Shown piece after piece: positions 61,128 to 64,000 of a stretch of 64,000 bases of DNA (the first letter of the stretch is position 1; each line of letters begins with the position of its first letter). The notes under the pieces are model-generated. The model saw only the letters and a list, made by a program, of their open reading frames with translations, was not told the origin of the DNA and did no database searches. Origin of the DNA: Altererythrobacter sp. Root672 (GTDB taxonomy: Bacteria; Pseudomonadota; Alphaproteobacteria; Sphingomonadales; Sphingomonadaceae). The stretch lies in the NCBI RefSeq assembly GCF_001427865.1, contig NZ_LMHH01000002.1:391501-455500 (forward strand), written 5' to 3'. The translations under genes and the position numbers were made by a program.

Positions 61128-61168
61128 CCCACTCCCAACCCTTCCCGCTTGCGGGGGTTGGGAGTGGG
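61128..61168 (+). terminator. Hairpin after clpA
   Basis: Perfect 14-bp arms CCCACTCCCAACCC (61128-61141) and GGGTTGGGAGTGGG (61155-61168) enclose a loop containing a smaller CCCGC/GCGGG dyad. It follows the clpA stop by 14 bases. There is no U-tract, so termination efficiency is uncertain; RNA protection is an alternative. Confidence 0.55.
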
Positions 61169-61216
61169 CCAGTTCCAGGCTGGAACCCATTGAGCGGTCC
61201 GCCTATTTCCTAAGAC

Positions 61217-62221
61217 ATGATCGCCGACTTCGCATGGATCCGGCCTGAGCCACACGGCATCCAAGTCGTCCCCGCCGATTGCTGGATCGATCCTTCGCAG
61301 GCGGTCGCCAACGCCCTGGTGACGCACGGCCACGCCGACCACGCGCGCGGCGGGCATGGGCGGACGGTCGCGACGCCAGAGACGCTGGCGATCATGGAGC
61401 TGCGCTACCAGACGCGTGAAGGCGCTCTGCCGGTCAACTACGGCGAAACGATCCGCCTGCCGGGCGAAGTCGACGTGACATACGTCCCCGCAGGACACGT
61501 GCTCGGCTCGGCCCAGATCGTCCTCGAACACGCCGGAGAACGCGTGGTCGTGACCGGCGACTACAAGCGGAGTTCCGACCCGACCTGTCCTCCCTTCGAA
61601 GTCGTGCCGTGCGATGTGTTCGTCACCGAGGCCACGTTCGGCCTCCCGGTGTTCAGTCATCCTCCGATAGAGACCGAGATCGCCAAGCTGCTCAAGGCTC
61701 GCGCCGATCATCCCGACCGCTGCGTGCTCGTCGGCGCCTACGCCCTTGGCAAAGCGCAGCGCGTGATCGCCGAACTCCGGCGGGCCGGGCATCATGACGT
61801 CATCTGGCTGCACGGCGCGATGGAGCGGATGTGCCGGCTCTACGAGGAGTGGGGCATCGATCTGGGCGCCCTGCGGCTGGTGACCGACGCGGGGAAGGAC
61901 GAGTTGCGCGGCGCCATCGTGATCTGCCCGCCCTCGGCGCTCAACGATCGCTGGAGCCGCCGGTTGCCCGATCCGATCACTGCCATGGCGAGCGGCTGGA
62001 TGCGCATCCGCCAGCGCGCCCGGCAGCGGAATGTCGAACTTCCACTGGTCATTTCCGACCACGCCGACTGGGGCGAACTTACGCGCACGATCGAGGACGT
62101 GAACCCGCACGAGAGCTGGATCACTCATGGCCGCGAAGAGGCGTTGCTGCGCTGGTGCCAGCTTCACCAACGCCGGGCCCGGGCTCTCGCTCTGGTGGGG
62201 TATGAGGACGAGGATGATTGA
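61217..62221 (+). CDS. Ligase-associated DNA exonuclease (metallo-beta-lactamase fold)
   Basis: Nuclease of 334 residues with beta-CASP/MBL fold, found in a conserved bacterial DNA repair cluster with an ATP-dependent ligase, an Lhr-type helicase and a phosphoesterase. The metal motif THGHADHARGGHG is at about residues 36-48, followed by VPAGHVLGSAQIVLEHAGER and VVVTGDYKRSSDP; a late histidine appears in LVISDHADWGELT. It probably acts on DNA ends before sealing. The ligase gene follows after 153 bases occupied by a large inverted repeat. Confidence 0.9.
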   Translation: MIADFAWIRPEPHGIQVVPADCWIDPSQAVANALVTHGHADHARGGHGRTVATPETLAIMELRYQTREGALPVNYGETIRLPGEVDVTYVPAGHVLGSAQIVLEHAGERVVVTGDYKRSSDPTCPPFEVVPCDVFVTEATFGLPVFSHPPIETEIAKLLKARADHPDRCVLVGAYALGKAQRVIAELRRAGHHDVIWLHGAMERMCRLYEEWGIDLGALRLVTDAGKDELRGAIVICPPSALNDRWSRRLPDPITAMASGWMRIRQRARQRNVELPLVISDHADWGELTRTIEDVNPHESWITHGREEALLRWCQLHQRRARALALVGYEDEDD

Positions 62222-62230
62222 GCCGCCTCA

Positions 62231-62373
62231 AATCCTCCCCAGCACGGGGAAGGGGACCGCCGCCGAAGGCGGGGGTGGAGGGGCACTCTCGGCTGTCTCT
62301 TCCTCTCGCCGTCGGGATTGCTCTCGGGTGCCCCTCCACCATCCTGCGGATGGTCCCCGTGCCGGGGAGGATT
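62231..62373. repeat. Long imperfect inverted repeat before the DNA ligase gene
   Basis: Arms of roughly 55-60 bases at 62231-62289 and 62318-62373 pair imperfectly. The best parts are AATCCTCCCC-a-GCACGGGGA with its complement TCCCCGTGC-c-GGGGAGGATT, and GGTGGAGGGGCAC with GTGCCCCTCCACC. The right arm contains the ligase Shine-Dalgarno (GGGGAGG, 62364-62370), which would be base-paired in the RNA. There is no gene in this stretch. It resembles dispersed extragenic elements of GC-rich alphaproteobacteria. Confidence 0.75.
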
Positions 62374-62374
62374 G

Positions 62375-63970
62375 ATGGAAAAGTTCGCCGCCCTCGTTGA
62401 TGCGCTCGTCTACACCCGCAGCCGCAACGGCAAATTGCAGCTCATCGCCGAATACCTCCGCACCACTCCTGACCCCGATCGCGGCTGGGCCCTGGCAGCG
62501 CTGACCGAAGGCCTGAGCTTTCCGGCCGTGAAAGCCGGCACGATCCGCAACCTGATGATGGAACGGGTCGATCCGGTGCTGTTCGCGCTCAGCCGCGATT
62601 TCGTCGGCGATACGGCCGAGACCGTAAGCCTGCTCTGGCCGGCGACCGATCCTGACGGCAAGACGCCACCGACTGTGAGTGAAGCCGTTGATTTATTGAC
62701 GAAAATGACCAGATCATCTGTGATGAGCGAGCTTCCGCACTTGCTCGACCGCCTCGAACCCGAAGGCCGCTACGCCTTGCTCAAGCTAGCCACTGGCGCG
62801 ATGCGCGTCGGCATTTCGGCGCGCCTGGCCAAGACCGCCTTCGCTCAGGCCTTCGAGGTGGCGGTCGAGGACGTCGAGGAATACTGGCACGCCCTCACAC
62901 CGCCCTACGCCGAGCTGTTCGCCTGGGCCGCCGAAGGCGCAGATCCGCCGGACACGTCGGACCGGCCGCTGTTCCGCCCGTTCATGCTGGCCCACCCGCT
63001 CGAAGACGCGACGCTCGACCTTGAGGACTACGTCGCCGAGTGGAAATGGGACGGCATCCGGGTGCAAGTGGTCCACGCGGGCGGTGAGACGCGGCTCTAC
63101 TCACGCACCGGCGACGATGTGACCGGCAGCTTTCCCGAAATGGCCGATGCCCTCGCCATTCCCGCGGTGCTCGACGGCGAACTCCTCGTGCGTGGCGCGC
63201 ATCAGGGTGGCGAAGCCGGCGGCGCTGCGAGCTTCAACGCGCTGCAGCAGCGGCTGGGGCGCAAGATCGTATCGAAGACCATGCTGGCGGAGTTTCCGGC
63301 CTTCGTGAGGCTCTACGACGTCCTGCTGCTCGAAGGCGAGGACTTGCGCGACTTCCCTTGGCACGAGCGCCGCCGACAACTCGAAGCGCTCATGCCGCGC
63401 CTCCCCGCAGGCCACTTCGACCTTTCTCCCGTCGTCGTTGCCGATCACTTCGAACACCTCGCCGAGATCCGCTCCGGCGCTCGCGACGAGGCGATCGAGG
63501 GACTCATGCTCAAGCGCCGCGATTCGCCTTATGTCGCGGGCCGCAAGACAGGCCTGTGGTACAAGTGGAAGCGCGACCCGCTGCTGGTCGACTGCGTGCT
63601 GATGTACGCCCAGCGCGGCAGCGGCAAGCGATCGAGCTTCTACTCCGACTACACCTTTGGCTGTTGGGACGGTGACCCGGATCAAGGCGCGGAACTGCTG
63701 CCGGTCGGGAAAGCCTACTTCGGGTTCACCGACGAAGAACTGCGGGAGCTCGATCGCTACGTCCGCAACCACACGGTCAATCGCTTCGGCCCGGTGCGGG
63801 AGACCGACAAGAGCCTGGTGTTCGAAGTCGCCTTCGACAGCGTCCACGAAAGCAAGCGCCACAAATCGGGCCTCGCGATGCGTTTCCCCCGCATCAGCCG
63901 CATCCGCTGGGACAAGCCAGCGCACGAGGCGGATCGGATCGAAGCGCTCAGGGCATTGGTACGGGATTGA
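62375..63970 (+). CDS. ATP-dependent DNA ligase (ligase-exonuclease-Lhr cluster type)
   Basis: Seals nicks using ATP, acting in repair beside the NAD-dependent replicative ligase. The 531-residue protein starts MEKFAALVDALVYTRSRNGK with an N-terminal helical DNA-binding domain (about 1-195). The adenylation domain carries motif I, EWKWDGIRVQ, with the nucleophilic lysine at residue 224, RTGDDVTGSFPEMADAL (motif III region), EGLMLKRRDSPY (motif IV) and LWYKWKRDPLLVDCVLMY (motif V). An OB domain ends the protein. The ATG at 62375 follows GGGGAGG by 4 bases. The Lhr-like helicase gene would be expected just past the right edge. Confidence 0.93.
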   Translation: MEKFAALVDALVYTRSRNGKLQLIAEYLRTTPDPDRGWALAALTEGLSFPAVKAGTIRNLMMERVDPVLFALSRDFVGDTAETVSLLWPATDPDGKTPPTVSEAVDLLTKMTRSSVMSELPHLLDRLEPEGRYALLKLATGAMRVGISARLAKTAFAQAFEVAVEDVEEYWHALTPPYAELFAWAAEGADPPDTSDRPLFRPFMLAHPLEDATLDLEDYVAEWKWDGIRVQVVHAGGETRLYSRTGDDVTGSFPEMADALAIPAVLDGELLVRGAHQGGEAGGAASFNALQQRLGRKIVSKTMLAEFPAFVRLYDVLLLEGEDLRDFPWHERRRQLEALMPRLPAGHFDLSPVVVADHFEHLAEIRSGARDEAIEGLMLKRRDSPYVAGRKTGLWYKWKRDPLLVDCVLMYAQRGSGKRSSFYSDYTFGCWDGDPDQGAELLPVGKAYFGFTDEELRELDRYVRNHTVNRFGPVRETDKSLVFEVAFDSVHESKRHKSGLAMRFPRISRIRWDKPAHEADRIEALRALVRD

Positions 63971-64000
63971 ATCGCCGTCGCTGCCGCGCAATCATGCGCC

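Noticed and set aside
61010-62170. 386-codon minus-strand frame
   Set aside because: Antisense to the ligase-associated exonuclease, whose metal motifs are clear on the plus strand.

Overview
The window is about 64 kb of GC-rich bacterial chromosome, almost fully coding, with mostly housekeeping content and many overlapping start/stop pairs. It most likely comes from an alphaproteobacterium of the order Sphingomonadales (Erythrobacteraceae or Sphingomonadaceae). This is inferred from the CtrA-network genes sciP and trcR, a Coq7-type ubiquinone hydroxylase, an etfB-etfA pair directly after sucC, small alphaproteobacterial families (DUF1192, DUF6481, DUF3035), and a cluster of GANTC (CcrM-type) sites. 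I see no prophage, insertion sequence, CRISPR array or rRNA operon.

Layout from the left. 1-4.0 kb: EamA transporter (cut by the window edge), threonine aldolase, a small acetyltransferase, and a pair of bacterial PH-domain membrane proteins. 4.0-12.2 kb: tRNA-Thr(GGT), then a plus-strand run gpmA, purE-purK-folA-ribF, ileS-lspA-lipoprotein, interrupted by one nested inverted repeat at 8.1 kb. 12.3-17.4 kb: PilZ protein, MerR/TipAS-like regulator with a visible operator, DUF6481 protein, CNNM/CorC-type protein, OmpA-like lipoprotein and a CysQ-like phosphatase. 17.5-20.5 kb: sucC-etfB-etfA. 20.5-23.4 kb: three tandem diverged paralogues encoding exported proteins with a TonB-C-like end. 23.4-29.9 kb: acetyltransferase, DUF445 protein and an RND efflux pair whose permease has two extra predicted membrane helices. 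30-36.3 kb: GlsB, SciP with its upstream partner, mnmA, serine hydrolase, PhzF-like protein, cation efflux protein and pdxH.

36.4-49.7 kb: DnaJ-like co-chaperone, BrkB-family protein, fabI, GFA-family protein, wecC and wecB separated by a second nested repeat, then a long minus-strand series (coq7, dsbB, S41 protease, EnvC-like factor, rlmH, rsfS, nadD, aldo/keto reductase, proA). 51-53.7 kb: a promoter region packed with GANTC sites precedes an active-looking M23 peptidase overlapping a bactofilin gene; trcR converges on them through a shared terminator. 53.7-58.6 kb: glycosyltransferase plus LpxH-like phosphatase, then a tight quinone oxidoreductase / tandem NTF2-like / glutathione transferase operon, and DUF1192. 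58.8-64 kb: clpA without clpS beside it, then a ligase-associated exonuclease and an ATP-dependent DNA ligase, separated by a long hairpin that covers the ligase ribosome binding site.

Functional themes are purine, folate and flavin synthesis, envelope building and remodelling (lspA, M23, EnvC, CtpA, DsbB, bactofilin, WecB/C, GT4/LpxH-like), CtrA-linked cell-cycle control, and DNA repair at the right edge. The least explained parts are the TonB-C-like trio, the two-domain NTF2-like protein, the GANTC-rich promoter, the RND insertion and the hairpin over the ligase start. Assignments rest on reading the translated sequences and recalled family knowledge; no database search was run.
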